Source: Cristatella mucedo
Lineage: Eukaryota > Bryozoa > Phylactolaemata > Cristatellidae
Assembly: GCA_009760855.2 (NCBI GenBank)
Contig: WPIO01000004.1
Span: 14,085,501 to 14,149,500, forward strand
Reading direction: 5' to 3'
Length of the DNA stretch: 64,000 nt
The translations under genes were made by a program, and so were the position numbers. Of the stretch, positions 1-10,944 are shown one piece after another. The first letter of the stretch is position 1. Every line of letters begins with the position of its first letter. The notes under the pieces are model-generated. The model was not told the origin of the DNA, did not search any database, and saw only the letters and a list, made by a program, of their open reading frames with translations.

Positions 1-29
1 ACGGTCACCGAACCTGTCACTCACTCTTT

Positions 30-135
30 CCTCTCTCTCTCTCCTCTCTCCTCTCTCTCCTCTCTCCTCTCTCCTCTCTCTCTCTCTCTCCTCTCTCCTC
101 TCTCTCTCCCTCTATCTCTCTTTCACTCTCTCTTT
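30..135. repeat. CT-rich simple repeat
   Basis: Irregular CTCTCC and CTCT runs continue past position 120 as TCTTTCACTC units. This is plain low-complexity DNA with no gene signal. Confidence 0.9.
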
Positions 136-740
136 CACTCTCTTACTCACTCCATAGCCACTCAATTCTATATTCTAAACAATTTAAAAAAACAGAGTGC
201 CCCGGAGGCCATCTGCCACGGAGCTGAGCGCAGAAAAAAGAAATGCCTCCTGCTACCAGCCTCCGGGCGACCGGTTCAGTGGTTTAGTACCGATTGAACT
301 GTCGAGAAGGTTTTACTTTGACACTAGCCGAAGTGCTTTAATTCAAATTCTGTGCCTATTTGTTTGCAACCATTACGTCTGCTTTGATCGGTGACCAGAG
401 TGCCCGACCTATCAGCTTGCCCAACCGCCAGTCCCGACAAGTAGTGCTGGGGCCTTGACAGAGGTCCTTCTCCAACTCGCGTCCTTGGCAACCCGTGAAT
501 GGCTGAATATATATAGACCAGCTGATTCAGCATCAGCCGAACTTATATAGCTTCCGAAGTCTTTGCGACTTGTCTCCCTCTTGCAGATTCCACGAAATAA
601 TGGTTTGCAGGAGGAAAGGAACTCGTGACATTTTTAGTGAACTGTGAGCACCTCACTCCTTTATCTCTATCTGGCTTCATCCTTATCTCATTCTCTATCC
701 TTCCATTCCCTCTATCTTTCTATTTCACTCCTTTCCTCTT
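136..740. other. No recognised gene
   Basis: Short open stretches exist on both strands, but none has paired splice signals or recognisable motifs. A few T-rich acceptor-like sites and a GTGACC donor-like site near 392 could belong to upstream exons of the gene that ends at 1400. I could not build a phase-consistent exon from them. Confidence 0.4.
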
Positions 741-744
741 TCCC

Positions 745-776
745 TCTCTATCTGCCTGCTTCCTCTCTCTCTCCCC

Positions 777-853
<77 letters not shown>
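745..853. repeat. (CT)n microsatellite
   Basis: Pyrimidine-rich DNA becomes a nearly pure CT run from about 784 to 853. Open frames through it encode only Leu-Ser or Arg-Glu alternation and are not genes. Confidence 0.97.
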
Positions 854-856
<3 letters not shown>

Positions 857-1022
857 GCCGAAGCTGAAATGATTGATTAATAAAATGAGCTGAATAGCTT
901 GAGAAAGGGCTGCCAAACCCGATAAGCTCTTTAATGAAAGTCGCCACATCTACTTCTACTCCCTGAGGCTAAAATCTCGTTCGTTGCCAATCGAGCCTCT
1001 TCCTCGTTCCTTCTGTCGACAG

Positions 1023-1255
1023 GAGCGAAGAGCCTTGGAAAAGCAATGCAAGCAGCCACTGGAACCAAAAATGTCGCTATCCCTCCAGTCTTTGTCCATG
1101 CTTGACCTGCAAGCTACTTACGAAATCCGTCGAGCATTCCATGCAAGCAAGTTTCCATCGTCGGAAGCAACAGAAGGCTTACCGTCGCTCGGTAGCAACG
1201 AAGCTGCTGGAGTTTTGGCTGCCGCTAAGGCTTTGGAGCTGCACGGCAATGTCAA
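1023..1255 (+). CDS. Predicted internal exon, unknown protein
   Basis: I do not recognise the product. The exon is bounded by a pyrimidine-rich acceptor ending TGTCGACAG and a donor AA|GTAAGC. It is open for 77 codons plus two bases (enters in phase 0, leaves in phase 2). The peptide begins ERRALEKQCKQPLEPKMSL, continues with LDLQATYEIRRAFHASKF and ends AAAKALELHGNV. Its mixed charged and hydrophobic composition is unlike the surrounding repeats, and no membrane segment or cysteine pattern is visible. The phase-2 end joins in frame to the short terminal exon at 1355. The upstream exons and the start codon were not found; a pyrimidine-rich CT repeat lies just upstream. It could instead be a chance open stretch, but a good acceptor, a GTAAGC donor and a matching downstream exon make a real gene likely. 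Confidence 0.5.
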
Positions 1256-1354
1256 GTAAGCAGCAGGAAAAAGCGGCATCGCAGCCGCCGAAATTCCCGT
1301 GACCAAGTGATGCAGCGCTCCAAAGATGAGCGAAGCCTCTCTTTTGCCTCGCAG

Positions 1355-1400
1355 ATTCTCTGCTCTCATACAGACGACCACAGTTCTCATAGTAGGATGA
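1355..1400 (+). CDS. Predicted terminal exon of the same gene
   Basis: This exon follows a very good acceptor, CTCTCTTTTGCCTCGCAG, after a 99-base intron. One base completes the split lysine codon left by the preceding exon. Fourteen further codons (FSALIQTTTVLIVG) run to a TGA at 1398-1400. The tail is hydrophobic and beta-like. No AATAAA hexamer was seen in the next 150 bases, so the 3' end is not confirmed. Confidence 0.42.
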
Positions 1401-1580
1401 GCGGGTGATGGAAGGTCACTGTACTTGGCAGTGCTGATTTCGGCGATCTGGACTGCCCTACCTGCTGCTATCCGAGTCCGACAGCTCTCCAGGTGGCACG
1501 ATTGTGAATACATAGTCTCCATTTAAAAGGGTCAACATTTGATTGCCATTAATTTTCTGGCATTTTTCTGAAGATAGCCT

Positions 1581-1949
1581 TAAGGGGGAATGTCAAGAAG
1601 ATACTTACCAAAATTTTAAGACAGTCGAATTTTTGTTTAGGATATCTTTCAAAAGACAAATATGTTAGAACTGAAACGGAAGTTCTGACGACTTCCGCAT
1701 AAAAGAAAACTTTTTTTTACGCAAACCACGTCTAAACCGGATGTAAACCGGAAGCAACATGTCTACAAATAAAACATTTACTGATCTCTGCATCATGTGC
1801 GACTTGTATCTGAATTTTCTGAACCTTGGTAGGTTGAGATACATGCGTGAAGCTTGCTGAGGAGCATTCTTGTGATCTCTATACAGCTTCATTTCCAGTG
1901 TAGGTTTGTGCTTGTAAAATCCATAACTCAGCTAATATTTCACGTATCG
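1581..1949 (-). repeat. Interspersed repeat, segment Q (copy 1)
   Basis: Read on the - strand this matches 32943-33310 on the + strand at roughly three bases in four, by eye. Shared landmarks are GATACGTGAAA at the inner end, CAAGTCGCA in the middle, TTTGTCTTTTGAAAG, and CTTGACAT near the outer end. Both copies can be translated into a similar peptide (MYL.LPRF.KFRYKSHM), but stops and length changes follow, so coding is not proven. The element class is unknown. Confidence 0.7.
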
Positions 1950-2017
1950 GAGTAGAATTTAAAGGGGTAAGTTCTTTCAGCTTTGCTTTTTTTACCTGAG
2001 GCTAAAATAGTTTCTAA

Positions 2018-2110
2018 TTTCGGCTGGAAAAACTTTGCTGTATACGTCCTCAAACGTCCTGGAGCTTTATTTTCTGTAATCATGGACATGTAGAGAAAAA
2101 TGTATCCAGC
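2018..2110 (+). repeat. Interspersed repeat, segment P (copy 1)
   Basis: This matches about 32790-32880 in the same orientation, with TTTGCTGTA.ACGTC.TCAAACGT and CTTTATTTTCTG as landmarks. The neighbouring segment Q is inverted between the two loci, so P is the fixed part and Q the flipped part. Confidence 0.65.
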
Positions 2111-2215
2111 TTGATGGCTGTTCATAATGTGTTCTCTGTCGAAGTCCGCCAATCGACAGACCAACTTAGCAACCGTTTTTCAAGCCATCATTTAAATCGG
2201 TCAGCTACTAGTTGC

Positions 2216-2284
2216 AAATGTAAAGCGCCTAGAAAGAGATTGAGTTCTCTGAGGGCGCTTTATCGAGTACATTATTATTATTAG
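2216..2284 (+). mobile_element. LINE/SINE 3' tail with ATT repeat
   Basis: The core CTAGAAAGAGATTGAGTTCT, then GGGCGCTTTATC and an ATTATTATT terminus, matches the tails at 5464, 38472, 51440, 63490 and others. No tRNA-like head is visible upstream, so this is a 5'-truncated copy. Confidence 0.85.
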
Positions 2285-2289
2285 TCCTT

Positions 2290-3215
2290 TCACTGGGTTC
2301 TCAACTCTCAACATAAGCTCGGCTGTGCTGGTGCCGTCCTTTCAGATCAGCATGCGGTCACTCATTTTCAGGCTGCTTCTTTGTACCTAGGCCCGAATGC
2401 CGGTCCCTCGCTTGAGTTATTGCTACTAGACATAGAATTCTTTTTCAAAATTTTATTGAACTTATCGTAATCGAGCTGCCTGCACAGACTAAGCAACGCA
2501 CGCGATGGACTCGTGAACATACTGCCATCAGGCCTAGAAGGCTGCCCATTATAACCCTCACTTGTGATCAGGATAGCATAATTTGGACTCAAAGCCCGCC
2601 CTATCTTAAAGGCGCATCGTATCTACCTTCAAAGCGCATGCGAATGTAAAGAACTACCAACTAGTGGCCTTCACGACTGGGTAATGACTGAACACGTCCT
2701 CTTCGCATCGGCTGCTGCCGACATCCACTACAAAGCCTATTAAAAATGAGCTTCAGTTTTCCGAATACGAACAATTTTCAGAGTCTTGTAGCGGAGTCTA
2801 CAGTTTCAGTTAACCGAATAATGAACCTAGAAGTTCTCTCGGGGTACATTGAAATCCTGTTCGAAAGAAGACGTAGGATTTTTGTAAAGGCATAGCCTCT
2901 TCGAGGGTTCATTGTATGCTGGGCATTCACAATTAAATTGTAGTAGTTTTTTTAATATTAATTCATAATAATGAACCAGAAACACACTGTTTATATTTAT
3001 CAACGCCCCAATGCGCGAGAGAGTCCTCCAGCGATTCTTCAGGCCCCACCAGTTCGTAGCCGTTCGCTTCCACCCACCCCTCCCAAAGGCTCCGGCCGGA
3101 GAGAGATCCATTGACCGATCTATATTCCGTCGATTGACTTTATAATAAATTACACACATGTAAATGTATGTATATTATATACAGCTATACAATAGTTTTC
3201 TTTCTATATATATAT
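2290..3215. other. No recognised gene
   Basis: Moderately AT-rich sequence with no convincing exon, RNA gene or known repeat. The longer open frames here lack splice signals and look like chance. Confidence 0.4.
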
Positions 3216-3217
3216 AC

Positions 3218-3220
<3 letters not shown>

Positions 3221-3288
<68 letters not shown>
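3221..3288. repeat. (TG)n microsatellite
   Basis: About 34 uninterrupted TG units, flanked by ATATAT tracts on both sides. Confidence 0.98.
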
Positions 3289-3289
<1 letters not shown>

Positions 3290-3290
<1 letters not shown>

Positions 3291-4618
3291 CCCTGTATAT
3301 ATAGACATGTTATTTAGCTGTTCTAAATACTCAGAATTAGGGGTCTAATATGCCAGACTTGAATTTTCTTCAAGAGGCTCTCACTTCGGAGTGAGCAGCT
3401 GGCATTGCGTTTCCCTATGCATTGAAATTACTGTGTGAAAATTGGACCACCACCTTTGGCGGCGACTGCGTCCCTTACAAAACCCGCTGAAGCGCTAATT
3501 GCAAGATCCTTATTCGGAAGGAGAAAATGTTCTGTCTTTTTAGGCTGCATATTAAACTCTCTGTGCAGCGCGGAGGAAGAAAGTTTTGATCTATAAATAA
3601 AATAAGTTTACCCATTTTTTTACCTTGCACCGTATATTTTTTTTCCTGAGGGCATCCGCTGCGAACGCGGCTGCTTTTTGCACTTAGCCAACGGCCGAAC
3701 TTATTTAAAGCCACCTCAGCTATGGGTTCAGCACTGGCTAAGGAAGATATAAGACTACGTTGCTACATCAGTTTCATGAGCAGAACGCACTACGCCAGAC
3801 TCACAGGCTCACTCCGGACTCACATCCGAGCCATCCACCAGTCCAATAGCAGTGCTTGCCACAAAGTTCATTAAAAAATCTTATTACAGAGGTAGTATCT
3901 GGTATGCTCGCTTATGGGCAAATTTTGTACCTAATCAGAGACAATACTCCGGCACGGAGTAGCTCTCACCTGAAATTAAAGCTAATAATTAATTACTCAT
4001 ACAGAGACCTGTAGATTATGATAAGTAAATCACTATCAAAACGGATCGGATAATAGGGGACCTGCCTCAAGGCCTGGCAGCACCAATTACGTGCTACGAA
4101 TCTGCAAAGAGCTAGAATGAGAACAGATAGCCAGGCTTTTTTTCATGCACTAGGGTATCTATCTATACTTGAGCTCACAGCCTGTGAACTTGCTTCGCTG
4201 AGTCATAAATATCTACACGTCACTCTCCGAAGTACTGGTCGCCATCTTGACGGACGGACTTTCTTGCTTTAATTAGTAGAGATATGTCCACTTTCGCCGG
4301 ATAGTTGTTTCAGCTACGTTCCTACTTTTTTTTGTCGCTTAATGTCCTGGCATATTTCATTGCGCATGCCTTCAGCGATGCTGGCAGCGATGTTGTGATG
4401 GTTTTAGCGACAACTTTTTTTGCTGACATTTCGGATGATCGCGTTCAGTCAACGTTTGTTGCAGAGCTTCAAGCAAAGTAAAAACTCAGCAGCAATTCTA
4501 CGACCAGCTTCAGAACATACACACGATTCTGCTAACTCTTAAGAACATGAAAAGTTTTCGCGTCAAGCAGGCAAGATTATGTGTCAAGCAAGCAATGTCA
4601 TCACTTGTTGTTGATCGT
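3290..4618. other. No recognised gene
   Basis: AT-rich, without long open frames on either strand. Nothing identifiable was seen. Confidence 0.4.
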
Positions 4619-4619
4619 T

Positions 4620-4670
4620 CCTCACGTTCCTTATATACCGCCTATTGGGCGGTATATAAGGAACGTGAGG
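4620..4670. repeat. Perfect 23-bp inverted repeat (hairpin)
   Basis: The left arm (4620-4642, ending TTATATACCGCC) and right arm (4648-4670, starting GGCGGTATATAA) are exact reverse complements around the 5-base loop TATTG. The hairpin stops one base short of the 202-bp direct repeat that begins at 4672. No coding context. Confidence 0.95.
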
Positions 4671-4671
4671 C

Positions 4672-4873
4672 TTTACCTTCAAAATGAGACCCTCCTTCTA
4701 ACACATCCCACTTCCATCGGTCCCACGCTTCTTTCAGACTAACCGATCAGGAGAGAGTATTCCTCAAAACTGGCTTGTCTAATATTGACTGAGTTGGCTA
4801 TGGGATAGTCACTTAGTTAATGAGCATAACTATTAACTATTGACTATTAACTCGCAGTTAGAGCACGCTTTCG
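4672..4873. repeat. 202-bp direct repeat, copy 1
   Basis: Aligned without gaps to 5187-5388, I count a single difference (T at 4834, C at 5349). The spacing between copies is exactly 515 bases. The ends do not carry TG...CA, so an LTR pair is not supported. The near-identity implies a recent duplication. Confidence 0.95.
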
Positions 4874-5029
4874 GTATATCGTGTTTAATACACGACGAGT
4901 AGTTAAAGCTCAGTAGTTAAAGAATAGGTCCGAAACACCAAAGAATCTCGGCCCGCACTCATCTTTTTTCTTCTCCAAAGTCTTTCGGATCCTGTACAGT
5001 GAAAAAATATATATAATATAGGGAGATAT

Positions 5030-5050
5030 ATATATATATATATATATACA
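5030..5050. repeat. (AT)n microsatellite
   Basis: Short run of TA units between the two copies of the 202-bp repeat. Confidence 0.9.
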
Positions 5051-5186
5051 CTTTTACTTTTACATGTTCATACACTATTATTTGTCTTGTAAATGTGGTT
5101 ACACCTCGATTGTGGGTAGCTCGGACTGCCCGTGATAACAGACACCCATTTTATATGCCTCCAGGTCTGCTATAGTCCTAGTCAGA

Positions 5187-5388
5187 TTTACCTTCAAAAT
5201 GAGACCCTCCTTCTAACACATCCCACTTCCATCGGTCCCACGCTTCTTTCAGACTAACCGATCAGGAGAGAGTATTCCTCAAAACTGGCTTGTCTAATAT
5301 TGACTGAGTTGGCTATGGGATAGTCACTTAGTTAATGAGCATAACTATCAACTATTGACTATTAACTCGCAGTTAGAGCACGCTTTCG
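5187..5388. repeat. 202-bp direct repeat, copy 2
   Basis: Second copy of the block at 4672-4873. Its left flank is unrelated to copy 1 and has no hairpin, so the hairpin is not part of the duplicated unit. Confidence 0.95.
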
Positions 5389-5463
5389 TTAGTCACGATT
5401 CACGTCTTGCTGCTTTATGCTTTCCTAGCGATCAAGCTAGGCATAGCTGCTACTCTTATAATA

Positions 5464-5546
5464 ATAAAAATAATAATAATAATGCTCTTGATAAAGCGCC
5501 CTAAGAGAACTCAATCTCTTTCTAGGCGCTTTACATTTGCTGCAAA
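5464..5546 (-). mobile_element. LINE/SINE 3' tail
   Basis: Read on the - strand this has TTGCAGCAAATGTAAAGCGC, the AGAAAGAGATTGAG core, GGGCGCTTTATC and a trailing ATT repeat. The TTTGCAGC lead-in is shared with the copies at 21468, 38255 and 39335. Confidence 0.85.
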
Positions 5547-5613
5547 GGAAAACGCAATTGAATGGTGAGTACTATCATTATTCACACATGCACAAGCACA
5601 CACTTACATCCAC

Positions 5614-5614
5614 G

Positions 5615-5664
<50 letters not shown>

Positions 5665-5674
5665 CACACACACG
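5614..5674. repeat. (CA)n microsatellite
   Basis: CACACA run with two interspersed CG steps. Confidence 0.97.
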
Positions 5675-5699
5675 CCCGAACACACTGTATAGATACATT

Positions 5700-8600
5700 T
5701 AAATGAAACGTACAAAATCCATAAATATACTTTAAAAAATAGCAGATGCATGTGTATGTGTATATTGATAATATTGATATACCGATGTACACACATCCAT
5801 ACGATACCGAATGCACTCTGCTTTATTTAAAAAATAGCAAGTGATTTATTTTGTAAAGAGTTTATTCACCCTTATTAATCAAGACCCCTATATTTGCCCA
5901 AATTTAGGCATCAGCGGTCCGTCGAAGCGGGTGCAACATTGCTGAGTTGCTAGAAATGATGAAAAGAGAAAGAATGATGTTATATACATTCTTTAATTCA
6001 TTCAAATGTTAATTCAGACGCTAGACACAGGGCGAGGCTGACTCAGATTGACTCAGTAACTCTATCCCTTTACATACTTTTTTCCGTACTGCAGCCGAGC
6101 GCATTAACGGCAGAAACTGCCCCTCCGTGCTAGCCGCCGTGCGTTTGCGATCGTTATCTTTTAACCCGACGAAGCATTTATTTAAAAGACAACGCGGTAA
6201 GCATGCACACATTATCAACATTAAGCTAGTGAACAATTGATTTAATGATGCTACGAGAAATTGCAATTCAGCTAGGCAGCCTTTTGCAAAGCTTTGTCAC
6301 CAAACTTCACCACCGCACCAGCTGCGACGGGGGCGAACGCTGCTGAATGCCTTTGCCAAATTCTTTGCCGAGTTCTCACACAGAATGCGCTGAGCGGCCC
6401 TTGTCTGCCCGCGATATCCTGTACACGACGCTGCCGTCGAAGGCCTAGCAGCCTACGGCGACGGTCCGCTACCGCTTTCTGCTTTTCTATAGATTAGATT
6501 CTCTCAAAGCTCGTATCTGGCTCGCGAACCGACCCGGGCCGTGCGAAGGACTCACCGAGTGCAGGGGGGGGGGGGGGCGGGGGACTCATCGACGTCGAAC
6601 TTCCTTATTTCCTCATCGCCGAGTGCAGAGTGCGTTCGTGCGAGCGAAGCTGTTCCGGGCAGTGGCCTCTGGGCGAGCGTGGAGATATTGTTTGCCTATC
6701 GGTATCTATCCCCCCGAGTTATTTTTAGCTGATTACGCACCAGGGGATAGCTCCTCGCACGAGCTGCGTACGTTCGAGATTGGCTTGAAGACTTTTAAGA
6801 TGTTTCGCAGGTCAAGGACTCTTCCAGACGGCTGGCAGTTCGAGTCGCTGTCGCACGCGTCCTTTTTTCTATCAACCCTTTAAACTGACCGCTCCGTTAA
6901 CACTAATGCGAAATTTCCAATTGTGTACGAAAAAATCGGACAACTGGTCATGCTTCGAGGAAGCTAGTGAGGAAAACGCTTCGTTCTTGGCTGTGGCGTA
7001 ATCCGTCGCATTTAGCCGAAAATGTGCTAATACTAGGGAAACGGGTTCGTTGCCTGAGGTATGGCTACTGCAGTTCATTAAACTTCGGGTCGATGCCTGC
7101 TCGCAAGGGCGGAACCAGGATGTTCATGTAAGTGGCAAGACCCACAAGTAATAAAAAAAATGAAAGCCCACAATTGTGGCAATGATTTGCCACGCATTCG
7201 TCGGTTGCTCTTCGATTTGAACTAGGACTCAGTCTAAGTTCTCTTTGAACGCTGTGGAAACGACCCGTTCCAATAATTAGTATTTCAAAAGGCAACCGCG
7301 TCGTTTTACAATAAGATTGCGACCCACAAATCCTGGAGAACAATGACCAGACACGCTGCAACATTGTGTACTGTGTGGCCCTTGCAAAAAACTACGGTCG
7401 ACTTTCTATATGCTAAACAGGCAGGACATAGTATATGAGCGTAGCGGTAGGCAGAAGGAACGAGATGCCATTGTTTTCATGTTTAAACATACGTATGACC
7501 AGACTATTCGTTCTAAAGAGTGGCAGTCCGATCGGGTCCAGACTAAATAACGAGATGGCGTGCTTTCGAGGTGTCGGCTTGCAATGCTTGTCACGTGATC
7601 CGACAAGGCTGGTCACGTGCAAGGACTGAGGATGAGGTCCCTGCGTGCGACATTCCCCGTCCATTACTCCCTGGAGAAAATTCCTGTCCACCTCATCGCC
7701 TGTCACTTTTGTGCCGACGACGTAGAATTTAATTTTGAGAAGATTACGAATCGACTGCACTGTACCACAGCAAGGAATTGTGCCCAATGCTTTGCCAGTG
7801 ACGGACCCAGGGGACCCAGGCTTCGACTTGATAGATAGCACCAGTAGAGACCGTCTAGGAAGGTGTGGAGAAGCTGGTGTCGAAGTTTGCCATTCTCTTA
7901 ATTTTTATAACGACTCAGTATAATCGGCAAGAGTGCTGGGGCAATCTTAGGGGCACCATCTCACCTGCCACACCCTGGTCAGTCCGAACAGCCGGCCTGG
8001 TCGGTCATTCAACCATTTAATTTTTATTTTTATTTTTAGCTTTTTTTCTACCAGCTCCACAGCACTTGCTTCTTACTTTGGATCTGTATCTGACAGATTT
8101 AGCCTAGGTTAATGTACTGCGTCACGGAACATTAGTTTCTTGAATTATTTTGACCATCTGTTAAGCCTAAGAAACTTTTTTTTAGACTATCAGTTTGACG
8201 TTAAGGTATGGCATATTGCAATTCTATGGGGTGTTTGGAACACACCCAAACAGGCTGCTCTGAGGCTGCCGACGTGGCGGCGAACAGGTGCTCCTCCTTA
8301 GATGCTTATCGTGCTGCCTGCGGCACGAGAAGCGCGAGTACACGTTCGAAGAAAGGATGACAGGTTCAAGGCCGTCGAGCTCAAGGTAGCTGCTCCACTT
8401 AGCAGTACAGCAGCCACGGGCTAGCAAAGTGCTAGCGCTTGCAGTTTCTCCGACTTCGGGCATTCACGATGCTTTAATCTCCTCCATGAAACAAACCAGT
8501 GCTTTCTTCCAGTAAATTTTTTACCCGTTCATTAAGTCACTAAAAACAATCAGCTCCACCGCTCTCCCAAATTTTATTAGACTACAGCCTGAGCTCTTGG

Positions 8601-8900
8601 ACACAACAGTACTTTTAAAGATCGTTAAGCCTTACTGCAAACCATTATACCTAGACTAGTGAATGACAGACTTCTATATAGTATACCCCGTTAGCAGTTG
8701 TTTCGTTAGCGTCTGATTTTATTTACACCCTGCTGCCGCACTGGCACAAACGCTCCACCGCTAATATCACCAAAAAAAGAGAAAGAGAGCAGCCATCTGT
8801 GCGATTTGGGTCTCCTATTAGTACAAGCTTCCGGACAGCTGAATTCACGCGACTGACCTACTGTTGGAAGGAAATCTTTGAGGTGTCTTTACCGGCTTTC
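5700..8900. other. No recognised gene
   Basis: The stretch 6290-6880 is more GC- and CG-rich and contains a G run (about 6567-6582). Open frames of up to about 140 codons around 7413-7841 overlap on both strands and lack motifs. Positions 7797-7825 carry CAGTGACGGACCCAGGGGAC, which resembles the terminus of a widespread DNA-transposon-like repeat also seen at 60258 and 62762. Confidence 0.4.
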
Positions 8901-8929
8901 CAGGTCTGCCCATAACTAGTAAGTTGGTT

Positions 8930-9945
8930 TTATCGTCAATCAAAATTTGATAATTTGCTACCACCTATGTGCAAATGTTAGCAATATATGCAACAAGGAA
9001 GTTGAGAGAGTTTGACCTGATGGAAGGCTGATCGAAGCACGGGTACAGCTGTGTGTTGTCGGCATAGAAATGAAAGCCTAGATTGTGCTCGGCAATTGTG
9101 AACAGAAGCACACCGAAGCCGACCGAGCACAGCGCTCTGTGGTACCCCATATTGTAATGGTTCTTCGGATGAAAGCTCCCCGTTGACATATATAGTCTGG
9201 AGTCTCTCACTGAGATAAGACCTAAGCCAGTGCAGTGCAGTGCAGTGCAAGTTATGCCCAGAGGAGATGAGAGGCCCTCGAGATCTTGTGATCCATAGAA
9301 TCAAACGTTGTCAAAGAATCAAACAAAACAAGCAGAGACACTTTACCTAAGTCTGCATTCCTGAGAAGTTCGTTATGCACCTGAAGCAATGCAGACTGCG
9401 GAGTGATTAGCTCTAAAACATGACTGAAGCACACTTGCTAGGATGGAATTTTCTATGGGAGATTTCAGCTGGTCTGCCACAATTGATTCCAGTGGCTTTT
9501 ATAGGAACAGCAGTAGACTGAGCCGAAGTTGCTAAGTTCTCCTAAGCAGTGTCGACTTCTTATTAAGGAGTGGCTTGAAAACAGCCTCCTTAAAGGTAGC
9601 AGGCATAGAACCTGTGGAGAGCAAGAGCAAATCATCTTCAACGAGGACACCAGGTCTACGAGAGGGGCCTGGAGCAGTCTTGGATTGGGTAGATAAACTT
9701 CTAGATGATGTCAGCAGGGCGAGCTCAAAAGTGGAAATTGAGCCACAATCGAAAGCCAGGATCAGAGTCCAATGGGGATGATACCTTGGAGATGGACTTT
9801 TTGATCTTGTCTACCTTACCGACATTGAGGCTGTAAAAATCCGGTCGATCGCCGAGAGGAGACCTGAGATCGGTTGTGAGACTTGAGAGCGGTAGTGAGA
9901 CTTTTTGACTGCACTTTTTGTAAGGCTCCATGTAAGACATCAAAT
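8930..9945 (-). mobile_element. Degenerate CR1/L2-type LINE: linker and reverse transcriptase
   Basis: This is a non-LTR retrotransposon relic read on the - strand. From the 9945 end it shows the linker between endonuclease and polymerase (FYSLNVGKVDKIKKSISKV), a fingers-like stretch with FKPLL.KKS, a motif A region (SLLVLFDSLTTFDSMDHK, about 9285-9345), LHWLRSYLSERLQTIYVNGE, motif B as YGVPQSAVLG (about 9135-9165), and motif C as FHFYADNTQLY (about 9041-9076). In the CR1/L2/Jockey group motif C is normally YADD and motif A keeps a conserved Asp. Here the second Asp of motif C is Asn, and several frameshifts and stops interrupt the frame, so the copy is dead. A GTGCA repeat at 9233-9250 lies within it. 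The 5' endonuclease and 3' end are missing. Confidence 0.85.
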
Positions 9946-9949
9946 CTCA

Positions 9950-10790
9950 TTCAGGAGATTTTATCGGCAGCTACGTTCGAGAACCCTTTTGTTGAGCTCG
10001 GTATCAGGTTATAAGTTCATGCAATTGTTCGAGTGTACCACTACATTCAATCACTGCCTCTTGCATCACTGTACAAGCACAAAACTAGGCATTTCTTCAC
10101 ATCTGTGCAAGACTGCCCACTGATTTTGGCTGGCCTATCTAACCCGAGTTTAGTCACTCCAATTTCAGCTTGGTTGTGACATTGTCCACCGCTTTTGTTG
10201 CACCACACCAAAGCAGTGGCCTGCATGACACCAGAAAATACATCCATAGCAGGTCAAGAACAGGGAGCACTAAGCCCAGCCACTATCGATAGGCCGACGA
10301 CGACCGTCTTTGCAAGCTTTAGAACGCATGCATTTGCATGTGTATGCATTTCTATGCTTGTGGACTTGGAACATATTCATTGGCTAGGATGCATGCAAGT
10401 GCATGTGGTCATGCACGCACTTGCATGCATGTGTTGGTTTTTAAATGGCACGTGCTTTTGGCCATTATACCTTCAATTCGTGTTACCGTGTTTAAAGTAC
10501 GGCCCTTTTGGGTTGGTAAAATGGCACTCTCATATCGTATTGATAGATATCTGATCTGTCGGTCAATTGATGTACAAAGTGCTTATCTTTTTTGTGCCAC
10601 TTAAAAGGTTCATTAACTAACAAGCACCTTGCGGCCTCGGAGATTTTTTGTTTTATTTTTGTCATGTGTGATTTTTGGAAATGCATGATTTTTTGGGCAT
10701 GGGAGTACAGAAGTGCGTACGTGTAGCTGTGGCAATTGCAACAACAGAGACAATAAAGCAGACTAATTAGGCCCCTAACTCATACTGTCG
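9950..10790. other. No recognised gene
   Basis: Around 10390-10431 is a GCATGCAAGTGCATG motif with an imperfect inverted partner. Overlapping short frames have no recognisable content. Confidence 0.4.
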
Positions 10791-10794
10791 AAAT

Positions 10795-10942
10795 AAAAAT
10801 AGAAAAAAATAATTCATTTTTATAGCGCCCTAAAAGAACGAAATCTCTATTCAGGCGATTTACATACGCCTCGGGGCTTGAGTCCATTACCTCAAGTCAT
10901 CAAATTGATTCACCTAGACCTTGATAGGGGCAAGCACCAAAC
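10795..10942 (-). mobile_element. SINE family A (tRNA-derived)
   Basis: On the - strand there is a tRNA-like head (GGTGCTTGCCCCTATCAAGG as box A region, then GGACTCAAGCCCCGAGG as box B region). This is followed by CGCCTGAATAGAGATTTCG, TTTTAGGGCGCTATA and AAATGAATTATT. The same order is found at 46733, 50195 and 50319. The tail equals the LINE 3' tail. Non-coding; transcribed by RNA polymerase III when active. Confidence 0.8.
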
Positions 10943-10944
10943 TA

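Noticed and set aside
4672-5388. LTR pair of a tiny retroelement
   Set aside because: The repeats lack TG...CA ends, and the 313 bases between them hold no primer-binding site or polypurine tract that I can see.
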